Below, piece by piece: positions 49,933 through 58,508 of a stretch of 64,000 nt of DNA. Source of the stretch: JABJAG01 sp038137215 (GTDB lineage Bacteria; Pseudomonadota; Alphaproteobacteria; UBA6615); assembly GCA_038137215.1 (NCBI GenBank), contig JAYQBG010000003.1, positions 95,469-159,468 on the forward strand, given 5' to 3'. The translations under genes and the position numbers were made by a program. Under the pieces are notes generated by a model that searched no databases, was not told the origin of the DNA, and was given only the letters and a program-made list of their open reading frames with translations. Numbering within the stretch: position 1 is the stretch's first letter; every line of letters begins with the position of its first letter.

Positions 49933-51510
49933 TCAGAAATTCAGGGCCTTGGCCTGAACCACATTGGGCAGCGCAGCAACAGCCGCCAGAACCTCATCGG
50001 GAACCGCGTGATCGACTTCCACCAGCGCGATCGCATCGCCACCGGCTTCCGTCCGGCCAAGCTGGAAGGTTGCAATGTTCAGACCCGCATCGCCCAGCAC
50101 AGTACCCAGACCACCGATCAGACCCGGCTTGTCTTCGTTGGTCACATAGATCATGTGCTTGCGGAGTTCGGCCTCCATGGGGACCCCTTTCACATCGACA
50201 AGGCGCGGCCGGTCACCGCCAAACAGTGTGCCAGCGACACTCCGGGTCAACTCGTCGGTGACGACGGTCAGGCGCACCAGCGTCTGATAGTCGCCATCCC
50301 GTTCGGTGCGCACTTCGGAGACCTCGATCCCGCGTTCGCTGGCCATGACAGGCGCATTGACCATATTCACACTATCGAGCACGGGCGCGAGAAGCCCCTG
50401 CAGGATGGCAGCGGTCAGCGGCTTGGTGTTCAGTTCCGCTGCGTGGCCTTCAAACTCAATGGTCACGCTCTTGAGGTCCGACTCCGTCAACTGACCGGCA
50501 AAGCTGCCCAACTGCTCGGCGAGCTTCATATAGGGCGCCAGGCGCGGTGCCTCTTCTGCCGTGACCGACGCCATATTCAGGGCATTGACCACCGCGCCAT
50601 CGAGCAGATAGTCGGCCATCTGCTCGGCAACCTGTATGGCCACATTGACCTGCGCCTCGTCCGTGCTCGCGCCCAGATGCGGCGTGCAGACCAGGTTTTC
50701 CATCCCAAACAGAGGATTGTCCTTGGCGGGCTCCGTCTCGAACACATCGAGAGCCGCCCCCGCCACATGCCCGGATTCAAGCGCCGCCTTCAGGTCCGCC
50801 TCAACCACCAGGCCGCCGCGCGCACAATTGATAATCCGCACACCCCGCTTGGTCTTGGCGATCGCCGCAGCATCGATGATCCCGCGGGTCTGATCGGTCA
50901 GCGGTGTGTGAAGGCTGATGAAGTCGGCCCGTTGCAGAAGCTCATCCAGATCGACCTTGTCCACGCCGATTTCGCGGGCGCGGTCTTCACCGAGGAACGG
51001 ATCGAATGCAACAACCTTCATTTTCAGACCAAGCGCACGATCGGCGACGATGGCGCCAATATTGCCGCAACCGACAATGCCCAGCGTCTTGCCGGTCAGT
51101 TCCACGCCCATGAAGCGAGACTTTTCCCACTTGCTCTCCTGGGTCGAAGTATTCGCTTCGGGAATCTGCCGCGCCAGAGACATCATCATGGCAATGGCGT
51201 GTTCCGCCGTCGTGATCGCATTACCGAAGGGTGTGTTCATGACCACAATGCCACGTGCCGTGGCCGCTGCGACGTCGATATTGTCCACGCCGATGCCCGC
51301 GCGCCCGATCACCTTCATGTTGTCGGCGGCTTCGAGCATCTTCTGCGTGGCCTTGGTCGCAGACCGGACGGCCAGACCGTCATATTCACCGATGCAGGCA
51401 ATCAGTTCGTCCTCGGACATGCCGGTCTTCACATCGACTTCAATGCCCCGGGCATCGAAAATCTCTTTGGCACGTTCGCTCATTTTGTCGGAAATCAGTA
51501 CTTTCGGCAT
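49933..51510 (-). CDS. serA: D-3-phosphoglycerate dehydrogenase
   Basis: First enzyme of the phosphorylated serine pathway: oxidises 3-phosphoglycerate to 3-phosphohydroxypyruvate with NAD+. The 525-residue long-form product has the substrate/NAD domains (GKTLGIVGCGNIGAIVADRA, HTPLTDQTRGIIDAAAIA, INCARGGLVVEADL with the catalytic Arg), then an ASB domain (about 315-450) and a C-terminal ACT domain (VTNEDKPGLIGGLGTVLGDA) for serine feedback. It lies 77 nt downstream of serC on the same strand. Confidence 0.97.
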   Translation of the reverse strand: MPKVLISDKMSERAKEIFDARGIEVDVKTGMSEDELIACIGEYDGLAVRSATKATQKMLEAADNMKVIGRAGIGVDNIDVAAATARGIVVMNTPFGNAITTAEHAIAMMMSLARQIPEANTSTQESKWEKSRFMGVELTGKTLGIVGCGNIGAIVADRALGLKMKVVAFDPFLGEDRAREIGVDKVDLDELLQRADFISLHTPLTDQTRGIIDAAAIAKTKRGVRIINCARGGLVVEADLKAALESGHVAGAALDVFETEPAKDNPLFGMENLVCTPHLGASTDEAQVNVAIQVAEQMADYLLDGAVVNALNMASVTAEEAPRLAPYMKLAEQLGSFAGQLTESDLKSVTIEFEGHAAELNTKPLTAAILQGLLAPVLDSVNMVNAPVMASERGIEVSEVRTERDGDYQTLVRLTVVTDELTRSVAGTLFGGDRPRLVDVKGVPMEAELRKHMIYVTNEDKPGLIGGLGTVLGDAGLNIATFQLGRTEAGGDAIALVEVDHAVPDEVLAAVAALPNVVQAKALNF

Positions 51511-51587
51511 TGGGTATCCTTCCGCTGATAGAGGCGGGTTTCAAACAGTTGGGGGGTGGGGGACGGCGAACCGAAGTTCCGGGGTCC

Positions 51588-52763
51588 CTAGATGTTGCTG
51601 TGTTCGGCTTTGACAGTCGCGAAAGCCCAGTCGAGCCAGGGCATCAGTGCTGTCAGATCTTCCGCCTCGACGGTGGCACCGGCCCAGATACGCAGCCCGG
51701 CCGGCGCATCGCGATACGCCCCCACGTCGAAGGCCACGCCTTCCTTGTCGAGCAAGCCCGCGACCGCTTTCGCCGCGGCAGCCTGTTCGTCGTCAGACAG
51801 GGATTCGAACCAGGGGTCGGCGATCGTCAGACAGACACTCGTTGTCGAACGCATGGCCGGGTCCGCCGCCAGGAACCGTGCCCAGCTGGAAGATTCGACC
51901 CAGTCCGCGATGACCGCGAAGTTCTTGTTCGACCGGGCGATCAGGCCGTCGATACCACCGATCTCGCGCGACCAGTCGAGCGCATCGAGATGGTCCTCCA
52001 CACAGAGCATCGACGGTGTGTTGATGGTGCTACCCTCGAAGATGCTTTCGTTCAGCTTACCACCCTTGGTCATGCGAAAAATCTTGGGCATCGGCCAGGG
52101 CGGTGTGTAGCTCTCCAGCCGCGCGACCGCGCGCGGGCTGAGAACCAGCATGCCGTGCTGGGCCTCACCACCGAGCACCTTCTGCCAGGACCAGGTCACG
52201 ACATCCAGCTTGTCCCAGGGCAGGTTCATTGCAAAGGCGGCCGAGGTCGCATCGCACAGGGTCAGACCTTCCCGGTCGGCCGGGATCCAGTCGCCATCGG
52301 GAACCCGCACGCCGGAGGTCGTCCCGTTCCAGGTGAATACGACATCGCGGCTGAAATCCACCGAACCCAGATCGGGCAAGGCTCCGTAGGGGGCCTCAAG
52401 AACCCGGATGTCCTCGAGCTTGAGCTGTTTGACGATATCGGTCACCCAGCCCTGTCCGAAGCTCTCCCAGGCCAGAATATCCAGCCCCCGCGCGCCGAGC
52501 ATCGACCACATGGCCATCTCGAAAGCGCCTGTGTCGGAGGCCGGCACAATGCCGATACGGTAATCCTCGGGAATGCCGAGAATGGCCCGGCTGTCCTCGA
52601 TCACACGCTGGAGTTTGGCTTTGGGGCCCTTGGCACGATGCGAACGCCCGATACTGGCGTCATCGAGCACATCCAGCGACCAGCCGGGTCGCTTGGCACA
52701 GGGTCCAGATGAAAACAGGGGAGATGCCGGACGTGCGTCCGGCCGGGTTACTGCGTCAGTCAT
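51588..52763 (-). CDS. serC: Phosphoserine aminotransferase
   Basis: PLP-dependent enzyme that transaminates 3-phosphohydroxypyruvate to phosphoserine. The 391-residue alphaproteobacterial-type SerC shows LFSSGPCAKRPGW at the N-terminus, FTWNGTTSGVRVPDG, the Asp of LTLCDATSAAFAM (PLP pyridine contact) and the Schiff-base Lys in SWQKVLGGEAQHGMLVLSP. The start ATG 52763 follows GGAAGGAACGC, whose GGAAGG lies in a hairpin loop of the leader RNA. It heads the serC-serA operon. Confidence 0.96.
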   Translation of the reverse strand: MTDAVTRPDARPASPLFSSGPCAKRPGWSLDVLDDASIGRSHRAKGPKAKLQRVIEDSRAILGIPEDYRIGIVPASDTGAFEMAMWSMLGARGLDILAWESFGQGWVTDIVKQLKLEDIRVLEAPYGALPDLGSVDFSRDVVFTWNGTTSGVRVPDGDWIPADREGLTLCDATSAAFAMNLPWDKLDVVTWSWQKVLGGEAQHGMLVLSPRAVARLESYTPPWPMPKIFRMTKGGKLNESIFEGSTINTPSMLCVEDHLDALDWSREIGGIDGLIARSNKNFAVIADWVESSSWARFLAADPAMRSTTSVCLTIADPWFESLSDDEQAAAAKAVAGLLDKEGVAFDVGAYRDAPAGLRIWAGATVEAEDLTALMPWLDWAFATVKAEHSNI

Positions 52764-52817
52764 GTCATGCGTTCCTTCCAGAACGTTGCACCCCGTTGGG
52801 GGGGTGTAGCCCGCTAC
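52764..52817 (-). ncRNA. serC leader RNA-like structured element
   Basis: On the minus strand, a GC-rich hairpin CACCCC/GGGGTG (52806-52801 with 52794-52789) is followed by hairpin CGTTC-TGGAAG-GAACG (52785-52770), whose loop carries the Shine-Dalgarno GGAAGG. A preceding GTAGC/GCTAC pair (52817-52806) borders the likely transcription start. This layout resembles the serC leader motif described for Alphaproteobacteria; the identification is by recall and needs a covariance-model test. Confidence 0.6.
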
Positions 52818-52819
52818 GG

Positions 52820-52847
52820 AAATTAGAAGGATTTCCGCGCAGGTCAA
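52820..52847 (-). promoter_or_regulatory. Sigma-70-type promoter of serC-serA
   Basis: On the minus strand, -35 TTGACC (52847-52842) and -10 TAATTT (52825-52820) are spaced by 16 nt. The expected start near 52813 lies just before the serC leader hairpins. Confidence 0.65.
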
Positions 52848-52875
52848 CTGACGGTTTGTCGCAGCCCCAAAAAAC

Positions 52876-54707
52876 TCAGGAAAGCCCGTAATACCAGGGC
52901 GCGACGAAGCTGAAGACCAGCCAGACAATGATCAGCAAGGGTGTCCCGACACGGATGAAATTCACGAATCTGTAATTTCCCGGCGCCATGACGAGCAAAT
53001 TTGTCTGATAGCCGATGGGCGAGGCGAAAGAGCAGTTCGCCGCAAACACCACAGCCACGGCAAACGGCTCCACCGGCAGAGACAGGCCCTGGGCAATTCC
53101 CACCGCGATCGGCGTGAACAGCACCGCGGTCGCCTTGGTGCTGATCAGGTTGGCCAGAACGGCCACCAGCAGGAAGAACGCGGAGAGGATGATCGCCGGT
53201 GAGGCATCGCCCATAACACTCAGCAGCACACCCGCCAGAAATTCCGCGCCGCCCGTGGCCTGCAAGGCACTGCCCAGGTCGAGGGCCGCCGCAATCATCA
53301 TCACGATGGTCCGGTCGATGGCCCGGGTCGCCTGCCGGATATTGAGAACGCCGGTAGCGAGCATCAGCCCGGCCCCGACAAGCGTTGCAATCTTGATGGG
53401 AAGAACACCCAGGGCCGCCGTGGCAATCACACCGACGAAAATCGTAAGCGTGCTGGCCGCATGATGAGCCGCCGGCATCTCGGTCGCCGTCCATTCGACA
53501 AGCAGAATATCCTGATCCCCACGCAACGCATCGACATCGCTCTGGCGCCCCTGCACCAGCAGAACATCGCCCGGCTCGAGGCGAATCTCCGTCACCCGCG
53601 CGCGGATCATCTGGGAACGGCGCTGAATCCCCAGCACCACGCAGTGATACTTGTAGCGAAACCCGATCTGCACGAGGTTCTGCCCCACATGCCGTGACCC
53701 CGGCGTGACCATCGCTTCAGCCAGTATCTGATTGCCGACCTACCAGCGCTGGGCCCCCTCTTCGGTTTCGAAACGCTCCCAATCATCGCCCAGTTCGGGG
53801 TGGAACTGCTCGGGCTCCCCTTTCAGGGCCTCGGTAAGGGCGGACCGTGTCGCGGCCACCACGATCGTGTCGCAATCACCGACGACAAAGTCATCATCGA
53901 AAGGTGGAAAGAAGGATTCATCGTTCTGGATGACGACACGGACCGTCATGTCCTTCAGATAGGGAAAGAACCCACCGCGCGGCTGCAGGCCCTCGAACTT
54001 GGATCCGGCGCTCACATTAAGCTCGGCCATGAACTGCCGGCCGCCGCCGGCAATCGCGCTGGTCAGCAGCGCACGCTGGGGCAGCAGGCGCGGACAGACG
54101 AAGATCACGTAGAAAATGCCGATTCCGGCCAGTGCCATGCCCGGAATGGCGAACTGGAAGAAGGAAAAGCCATCCTCTCCCAGTTCGATCAGCATGCCCG
54201 AGACCAACAGGTTCGTGCTCAACCGATCAGGGTCACCATGCCGCCCAGGATGGAAGCGAAGGAGAGTGGCATCATCAGGCGCGAGGGTGACTGCCCCAGC
54301 CGCGACGCGAGCGCCTGCATGATCGGGATGAAGATAACAACCACCGGCGTATTGTTCATGAACCCGCTGACCACGAGTACCGCCACAAAGGCCAGGCCTG
54401 TTGCCAGCGCTGTGTGCCCCCGTCCATAGCGGAAGAACATCTGGGCTCCGGCCTCCAGAATCCCTGTCCGTGCCAGACCCTCACCCATGACCAGCAAGGC
54501 GATCACGGTCAGCAGGGCCGGATTGGCAAACCCTGCCAGCAGCCGGGTGGGTGTCAGAAGGTTTTCACCCGACGCATCGGGGACGGGATTGAAGTGGAAG
54601 AAGACGAGCAGAACACAAATCACGCCCAGTGAAGTGAGTTCCAGCGAGACCCGTTCGGCCGTGTAGAGGACGAGCGCCACCGTGACGACCGCAAAGGTCA
54701 CCCACAT
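52876..54707 (-). pseudogene. SLC13/DASS-family permease with RCK_C domains, frameshifted and amber-interrupted
   Basis: Three frames reassemble one transporter of about 600 residues. Piece 1 (54219-54707) holds the first membrane helices and the motif VSGFMNNTPVVVIFIPI. It ends at LIG where relatives read on into STNLLVSG; piece 2 (53740-54222) continues there, consistent with a 1-nt deletion. Piece 2 has RCK_C-type cytosolic sequence and ends at TAG 53740-53742. Piece 3, in the same frame, resumes with VGNQILAEAMVTPGSR, a second RCK_C domain and the C-terminal helices (FAANCSFASPIGYQTNLLVM). Two lesions make it a probable pseudogene. Substrate (dicarboxylate, sulfate or other) is unclear. 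Confidence 0.8.
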
Positions 54708-54792
54708 GCCAAGTTGCGCCGGGTCGAACCCGGAAACGAGTGCGGTTATCTTGTGTTTCTACGAATTGCCCCACACCAAAGGGAGCAGTTTA

Positions 54793-55248
54793 TCACGCAG
54801 CTGCGTCGCCGCGCGTCTTTACGAACACCGTCGCATCGAACGTGGCAACAACGCCGTCTGCATTGCTGACCTCGAAGGCCAGGATCACCACTCCGCGGGT
54901 CGGGTCGGATTTGGAAACCCGGGATTCGGATACTTCCACCGTGGTGGACAGCGTATCGCACGGGCGCACAGGTGCCACCCAGCGCACATTGTCCAGGCCC
55001 GGTCCACCCAGACCGGTCCCCGCCACAGCACCGGTGCGGATGAACTGTCCGGTGGCAATCGCAACTGTCTGAAACCCGCTGCCGATCAGACCGCCAAAAA
55101 CGGAGTCTTTCGCGGTTTCTTCATCGGTATGGAAATGCTGCGGATCGTATTGCTTTGCGAACCATTTGATCTCGTCGGCGTCGAGCGTCACCGGTTCGGT
55201 TTCGATCCGTCGTCCTGTCGTGAAATCCTCGATATACCAGCCGGTCAT
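54793..55248 (-). CDS. MaoC-like hot-dog hydratase-type protein, paralogue 2
   Basis: A 151-residue hot-dog protein of the MaoC dehydratase family. The hydratase-2-type core is visible: YDPQHFHTDEETAKDSVFGG (about 33-52), where Asp and His form the typical hydratase pair, then LIGSGFQTVAIATG. NVRWVAPVRPCDTLSTTVEV follows. It would act on an enoyl-CoA or similar substrate. It overlaps the upstream paralogue by 4 nt (ATGA), and the two are about half identical, indicating a tandem duplication. Confidence 0.88.
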   Translation of the reverse strand: MTGWYIEDFTTGRRIETEPVTLDADEIKWFAKQYDPQHFHTDEETAKDSVFGGLIGSGFQTVAIATGQFIRTGAVAGTGLGGPGLDNVRWVAPVRPCDTLSTTVEVSESRVSKSDPTRGVVILAFEVSNADGVVATFDATVFVKTRGDAAA

Positions 55249-55706
55249 GCGGCGTCCTCCGAAGGCGCGCGACGCAAAAACGTCGTCGTGTCGAAACTGG
55301 AGACGACAGCCCCGTCCACCGAGGTTCGGAACGCCATGCGGATCACGCCCCGATCCGGACGTGACTTGGACGGGCGAACATCCAACACTTCGGCTTCGGT
55401 CACCAGTGTGTCACCAGGCCGGACCGGCGCCAGCCAGCGGACATTGTCCATCGCCGGGCCGCCGAGCGAGTTTTCTCCGAACACGCCAATGCGGATGAAC
55501 TGGGCAAAAGCCGTTCCGATGGTCTGATGACCACTGGCGATCAACCCACCATAAAAGCTGTCCTTCGCAGCCTCCGCGTCGGTGTGAAACACCTGCGGAT
55601 CGTACCGCTCGGCAAAGCCGATAATATCTTCTTCACTCAAGGTGACCGGCTCGGTCTCGAAGACCTGCCCCACCTCGAATTCGTCCAGATAGCGTGCCGC
55701 CATCAA
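55245..55706 (-). CDS. MaoC-like hot-dog hydratase-type protein, paralogue 1
   Basis: A 153-residue member of the same family, with YDPQVFHTDAEAAKDSFYGG (about 35-54), LIASGHQTIGTAFAQFIRI and NVRWLAPVRPGDTLVTEAEV. Conserved Asp/His in the first motif suggest enoyl-CoA hydratase-type chemistry; the substrate is unknown. The start could be ATG 55706 or the next ATG at 55703. Together with its overlapping partner it may form a heterodimer or a two-subunit hydratase. Confidence 0.88.
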   Translation of the reverse strand: MMAARYLDEFEVGQVFETEPVTLSEEDIIGFAERYDPQVFHTDAEAAKDSFYGGLIASGHQTIGTAFAQFIRIGVFGENSLGGPAMDNVRWLAPVRPGDTLVTEAEVLDVRPSKSRPDRGVIRMAFRTSVDGAVVSSFDTTTFLRRAPSEDAA

Positions 55707-55762
55707 CCCACTCCATGAATTGCGGCACGGACCCTAGCGGTTTGGCTATGGCGAATAAAGGG

Positions 55763-56641
55763 TTAGTGGGCCGCCTCGCGGGCTTCGGCCTGCGCGGCCT
55801 CCCAGGCGAGGATCACGCGTTTCGTCTCCTGCTCCCAGCGATAGCCGCTGATCGTCCCGCCACTGCGAATCACCCGGTGGCAGGGAACCAGCCACGAGAC
55901 CGGGTTCCGGGCCACCGCGCCCGCCACCGCGCGCGCCGAACCGGGTGATCCGATCCGGGCTGCGAGATCCGCGTAGGACAGCACGCACCCGGACGGGATA
56001 CGCATCAGCGCTTCCCAGACCTTGAGCTGGAACGGCGTCCCGCGCAGCACGAGGTGCAGATCCCCTCCCCCGAATGCCGATTCGGCGTAGGACGTTGTGG
56101 CTTCGAAATCCTCGATCAGACTTGCTTCACCCAGGCTGGTGGCGAGTTCAGCCAGCGAGGCCGCCCGGTCATCCATGCCGTTGAAGGCAAGCCCGCAAAC
56201 GCCGCGTGCCGTCGCTGCGATCAGGCATTCTCCGAACGGGCTGTCATGCCAGCCATAGCGGACTTCCAACCCCTCGCCATGGCGTTTCCATTCACCCGGT
56301 GTCAGCGCCTCGTGAGACACAAACAGATCATGCAGGCGACCGGGGCCGGACAGCCCCGTATCGAACGCGACATCGAGCACACTGCGGGATTCATCCAGCG
56401 CCCGCTTGGCATGGTCGAGGGTCAGGTACTGCACGTATTTTTTGGGACTGACACCGACATACCGGGTGAAGAGCCGCTGAACATGATAGGGGCTCATCCC
56501 GGCTTCCCGGGCAATCGCCTCGAGGCTCGGCTGTTCGCGATAGTGCTCGGACAGCCAGGCCAGCAGCCGACCGACCAGAGCGAAGCCATAGTCGTCGGAG
56601 CCTTCAACTTCTCGCTGATTCAGAGTGTTCGTCATGGTCAT
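55763..56641 (-). CDS. AraC-type regulator fused to O6-methylguanine-DNA methyltransferase (Ada-like)
   Basis: A 292-residue bifunctional protein. The N-terminal AraC helix-turn-helix domain (LEAIAREAGMSPYHVQRLFT, then KRALDESRSVLDVAFDTGLS) is followed by the OGT domain with LRGTPFQLKVWEALMRIPSG, SYADLAARIG and the acceptor-cysteine motif PCHRVI near 252-257. It lacks the N-terminal zinc/phosphotriester domain of E. coli Ada, so regulation by methylphosphotriesters is unlikely. It removes O6-alkyl groups from guanine and may control adaptive-response genes. Nothing in the window is an obvious target. Confidence 0.92.
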   Translation of the reverse strand: MTMTNTLNQREVEGSDDYGFALVGRLLAWLSEHYREQPSLEAIAREAGMSPYHVQRLFTRYVGVSPKKYVQYLTLDHAKRALDESRSVLDVAFDTGLSGPGRLHDLFVSHEALTPGEWKRHGEGLEVRYGWHDSPFGECLIAATARGVCGLAFNGMDDRAASLAELATSLGEASLIEDFEATTSYAESAFGGGDLHLVLRGTPFQLKVWEALMRIPSGCVLSYADLAARIGSPGSARAVAGAVARNPVSWLVPCHRVIRSGGTISGYRWEQETKRVILAWEAAQAEAREAAH

Positions 56642-56655
56642 GGCTCAAGTCCTTT

Positions 56656-56925
56656 CTATACCCGCCAGAATGGTTTTTGCGATTCCTTCTCCGCATCCCC
56701 GGGATTCAACCCGATATCCCGCAACCCATGATCGTCCAGCCGGGCAAACTGCCTGCACGTCGTCCGGAGTCGTGCCGAACGAATCAGAAATTTTGCAAGC
56801 GCTCCGCAGGCGCTGCGGACCGCCTGGCCATGCAGAGCAAGCCCCCGTTTGACACCCTGCCGGATGGCAGAATCCATAGAATCGGTATAGCAGGCTATAG
56901 TTCTCAAATCGCGTTGGTAATCCAT
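56656..56925 (-). CDS. DUF1127 (YjiS-like) small protein
   Basis: An 89-residue protein whose C-terminal 30 residues (ARLDDHGLRDIGLNPGDAEK and onward to KPFWR) are the DUF1127 motif common in alphaproteobacterial small proteins. DUF1127 proteins have been linked to RNA binding and stress adaptation in some species, but the function here is unknown. The ATG at 56925 gives an extended N-terminus; an internal ATG (MDSAIRQ) would shorten it by 16 residues. It stands 14 nt upstream of the Ada-like gene. Confidence 0.75.
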   Translation of the reverse strand: MDYQRDLRTIACYTDSMDSAIRQGVKRGLALHGQAVRSACGALAKFLIRSARLRTTCRQFARLDDHGLRDIGLNPGDAEKESQKPFWRV

Positions 56926-57051
56926 GGAAAGAACCTAGTTTTTCCATCCTGTGGTCCTCACCCGGTTCTTGCGCATTCGACCCACGCCTTATTGGGACCC
57001 AGATTTGCACGGATTCTGGAACAATCGTTCAACGCTGCTCCGGGATCGTTC

Positions 57052-57627
57052 ATGTCAAACACACGACATATAATTGGCCTCGCTGCCACTTGCCTTTTGC
57101 TGGGGTCTGCCGTTGCGCTCTTAGGCCACGCAGCCGACGCCGACCAGACATTCGATAACGGAATCGCTCAACTTCGGCTCACCTGCGATGGCGCGCCGTC
57201 CATAGCCTGCTCCAAAGCGGTTCACGAGTTCCTCGACACCAACCGCGACAGCCGCATTACCCTGAGCGAGGTACAGGCAACCAGAAGCCGTGCCACAAGT
57301 GCCGTACAGGATCGCGAGAACAGTCTGACAGCCGAGGAACGCATGCTGGTCGGACTCGCCCTGATCGGCATGAAATCCGCCGGAGAGGCGCAGGTGTTTT
57401 AGAATTTCGATGTCGATGGGGATGGTGGCCTTTCCCACGACGAACTGTTTGCCGATGTGCAACTCGACAAGCGGCCTTTCGCGGTACTCGTCAACGATCC
57501 CGATGGGGTGAACTGGCAGATGCTAGCAGGCCGGTTTGGAACTTTCGGGCGATCCCTCGTGGGAATGTTGCCGGCGAACGAGACCGGACCGCGTGGTCCT
57601 AGCCCCGCTCCCGCTGCACCAGAATGA
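57052..57627 (+). pseudogene. Exported EF-hand protein gene with in-frame amber codon
   Basis: The frame from ATG 57052 encodes a signal peptide (LLLGSAVALLGHAAD), a first EF-hand loop DTNRDSRITLSE (about 63-74) and then TAG at 57400-57402 (codon 117). The same frame continues to a TGA at 57625 with a second, complete EF-hand DVDGDGGLSHDE directly after the amber. A CAG to TAG change (GEAQVFQ) would explain it. Without readthrough the product has one EF-hand only. Lies divergent from the DUF1127 gene and converges on the DMT transporter. Confidence 0.75.
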
Positions 57628-58486
57628 CCCCGGACAGGATAATCGCAGTCGCAATGGCGAGGGGCAGCGTGATCGGTTCTGTGAGCAGCACAGCCGCCAA
57701 CGCAATCCCGACCACGGGCTGCAACAATTGCAGCGCGCCGATTCGGGCGACGCCGCCATCGGCAAGCGCGCGGTTCCAGAACAGGTAGGCCAGAATGGTC
57801 GAGCCCCAGCCAAGCGCCAGAATAGCCATCCAGGCTTCACGCTCAATGGCGATGACCGTCTCCACGCGGGGATAAACGATCACCAGCGGCACAAGAACCA
57901 CGATCGCGACAATAATCGACCACATGGTCACCGCCGTAGCCCCGATATCCTGGGTCAGGCGCGCACCCGCAATGTAGCCGACAACCCCCATGAACATGCC
58001 CAGAAAGACCAGCGTGTCGCCCTGCCAGCTGACGCCTTGCGCTTCCAGCCCGACCGCCTCCCAGATCAGCAACAGGGCTCCGCCCGTTCCGGTGGCAATC
58101 CCGATCCACCAGGGCCAGCCCGGCAATCGCCGGTTGATGATCGCAGCCAGTGCCCCGGCCATCAACGCCCCGAAGGCGGTGCCCGCCGCAGCATGGCCCG
58201 CCGTGGTCAGCTGAACACCCCAGCTGAACAGGACAGGGAACAGGACAAGACCACCCAGGCCCGAGACGACCAGAAGATAGATGGAACGGCGGCGGAGCGG
58301 GATGCGGTGCTGCCCCAACATGATCACCAGGATCGCCAGCGGCGCAGCGACCACGGCGCGAAGAGCACCCACAGTGATACCGTCCACCGTCCCCGTCGCA
58401 ATCTTCGTAAGGGCAGCCGTGGCGCCATAGATGAACACGGCCATCAACGCAAAGACATAGACGCGAACAAGGCTGGTCTGGGTCAT
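57599..58486 (-). CDS. DMT superfamily (EamA-type) transporter
   Basis: A 295-residue inner-membrane protein with ten hydrophobic segments in two EamA repeats (about 8-140 and 150-290). The half-repeat signatures LRAVVAAPLAILVIMLG and LGWGSTILAYLFWNRALADG are visible. Members export small metabolites or amino acids; no substrate can be inferred. Its 3' end overlaps that of the EF-hand pseudogene. It lies 22 nt downstream of a second EamA gene, so the two probably form one unit. Confidence 0.9.
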   Translation of the reverse strand: MTQTSLVRVYVFALMAVFIYGATAALTKIATGTVDGITVGALRAVVAAPLAILVIMLGQHRIPLRRRSIYLLVVSGLGGLVLFPVLFSWGVQLTTAGHAAAGTAFGALMAGALAAIINRRLPGWPWWIGIATGTGGALLLIWEAVGLEAQGVSWQGDTLVFLGMFMGVVGYIAGARLTQDIGATAVTMWSIIVAIVVLVPLVIVYPRVETVIAIEREAWMAILALGWGSTILAYLFWNRALADGGVARIGALQLLQPVVGIALAAVLLTEPITLPLAIATAIILSGVILVQRERG

Positions 58487-58508
58487 TCGCCCTTTGGGGA
58501 GTTATGAG

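Noticed and set aside
5609..57402. Genome-wide reassignment of TAG as a sense codon
   Set aside because: Intact genes such as aroC (5609-5611), the AhpD-like protein, the RND permease and rpoH end in TAG at the expected family length, so TAG is a normal stop. Local readthrough remains possible.
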